64,000 nt of DNA from Xiphophorus maculatus (taxonomy: Eukaryota; Chordata; Actinopteri; Cyprinodontiformes; Poeciliidae), in assembly GCF_002775205.1 (NCBI RefSeq), contig NC_036448.1, positions 3,684,572 to 3,748,571 of the forward strand, written 5' to 3'. Position numbers and translations under genes: made by a program. The stretch's first letter is position 1. Every line of letters begins with the position of its first letter. Below, piece after piece: positions 62,800 to 64,000 of the stretch. Under the pieces are notes generated by a model. The model was not told where the DNA came from. It made no database searches and saw only the letters and a program-made list of their open reading frames with translations.

Positions 62800-64000
62800 G
62801 GACAGCTGGCTCCACCAGAGCTCTCACAGCATCACACAGTTCAAAAGTTGAGTTTGTAATTTGAAAGCGCTGAATCCATAGCTCTTCTGTAAAATCACAA
62901 ACTACAATTTCCCCAAAACTCCGCATCCGTAGCGCCTCCCAAGTTATGAAGGGCTCATCGCTGCGACGCCTGAACAAAATGTCGACATCTGATGGTTTAG
63001 CTGTTAGCCTCCAAGACCAACGGATCAATGAAGAGCCCAAAAAGGTTTTCTACTGCTGATGAGATATAAACAGAAACTCACTTGAAAAGGACAGGAAGAA
63101 ATGAATCCAATCATTCAGTCATTGTTCGTTCCTCCCGTCTCTGTGTTTTATCTCTGCGATAAAGTACCAGGTGACCGTGCCATTAGGCTGAGTTAGCCAG
63201 CTGCTTCTCTGGTCAATCAGGCCATGGTGACAAACAAGTTGGCAAAGAATTAGGCACGAGGCTCCTTGGCACGGCAGCTCAGACTGCCTCCTTTCAGCCC
63301 CAATGAGGGACAAAGAACAGATGTCTGGTTTAAAGCAACAGAGTTCCTCTTGGGCTGCAAATTTGCTCTCGTTTGAAGTTAGCCCCGAGACAGATCTCAT
63401 TTTCTGCCCCTGCACCAAATCACAGGCATACCTTTATTCACTTCTTGAAGACTCTCATTACGTGAAATGAAGAGTGTCAGATATGGAGGAAGCTATTAGG
63501 GGAGAGCAGCAAGCCCAGTAGGTCATAATTGGAAATATTTTGCTGAGATGAGCTTTATATCACCGACGCTGGTTTAGTATCTGACCTCTTGGCTGCTGCG
63601 TTTGTGACCCAGAGGGCATTTACAGTCCTCACTCGGGATTTGTTGAAAACACACGGGCGAAGCAACGGTTTTGTCGCAAAGTTCGAATGTTGATGTTGCT
63701 GGGAAAAACTATTCATGTAATAGCTTAATTATATCTAAGCCATAGAGCTCCAAAGCTGATCAATAAGCTGAACTCTTGTACATATGTTATAGAAATACTG
63801 CTAGAAAGATTGACTAAAGGACATGGAAGATACAATCAGAAGCTGAAAGTAGTTATCAGTGATTGTGTTTATGCTCTGGGAGGAAGTACAGTTCTGTTTC
63901 GTCTCAGATTTTTTTTTTTAAATGTAGCAACAAGAAAATCTCCTCTAATGTTGCTGATGGAGCAACATCAAATCAAATCATTACAGATTTGTCCTCGACA
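62800..64000. other. Gene-free right end
   Basis: No exon, RNA gene or clear repeat recognised. 63110-63720 is unique and may include candidate conserved non-coding sequence. Confidence 0.35.

Overview
This is vertebrate nuclear DNA from a teleost fish, most likely a percomorph. The evidence is split genes with GT-AG introns, proteins that are clearly vertebrate, and dense fish-type repeats (Tc1 remnants, TTAA-flanked MITEs, tRNA-derived SINEs, long TA/CA tracts). I cannot name the species. A cyprinodont-like fish is a guess from repeat style only.

Three protein-coding genes can be read exon by exon. (1) pik3ca, plus strand, 6008-21357: all 20 coding exons, 1068 residues, the catalytic p110-alpha subunit of class IA PI3-kinase. 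A CpG-dense block near 2890-3500 is its likely promoter and untranslated first exon, and the 3' UTR probably runs to about 24090. (2) A BK-channel beta subunit, kcnmb3-like, minus strand, 28689-26842: three coding exons, tail-to-tail with pik3ca, the same arrangement as PIK3CA-KCNMB3 in human. (3) An MFSD8/CLN7-like major facilitator transporter, plus strand, 33787-47061: eleven coding exons, 469 residues.

Layout: 1-2890 intergenic with one MITE; 2890-5954 promoter and first intron with LINE debris; 5955-24090 pik3ca; 24091-26841 repeat-filled spacer; 26842-28689 kcnmb3-like; 28690-33786 spacer; 33787-47174 mfsd8-like; 47175-64000 gene-free, alternating repeats with unique blocks that look like candidate conserved non-coding elements.

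The genes are not an operon and share no evident pathway: one makes PIP3 at the plasma membrane, one modulates a potassium channel, one is probably a lysosomal or endosomal carrier. I found no CRISPR array, no credible intact RNA gene and no convincing new biological system. The most unusual signals are structural: a perfect 19-bp hairpin whose arm copies the start-codon region of the mfsd8-like gene, many other near-perfect short hairpins, and several MITE families including two almost identical Tc1-type copies.
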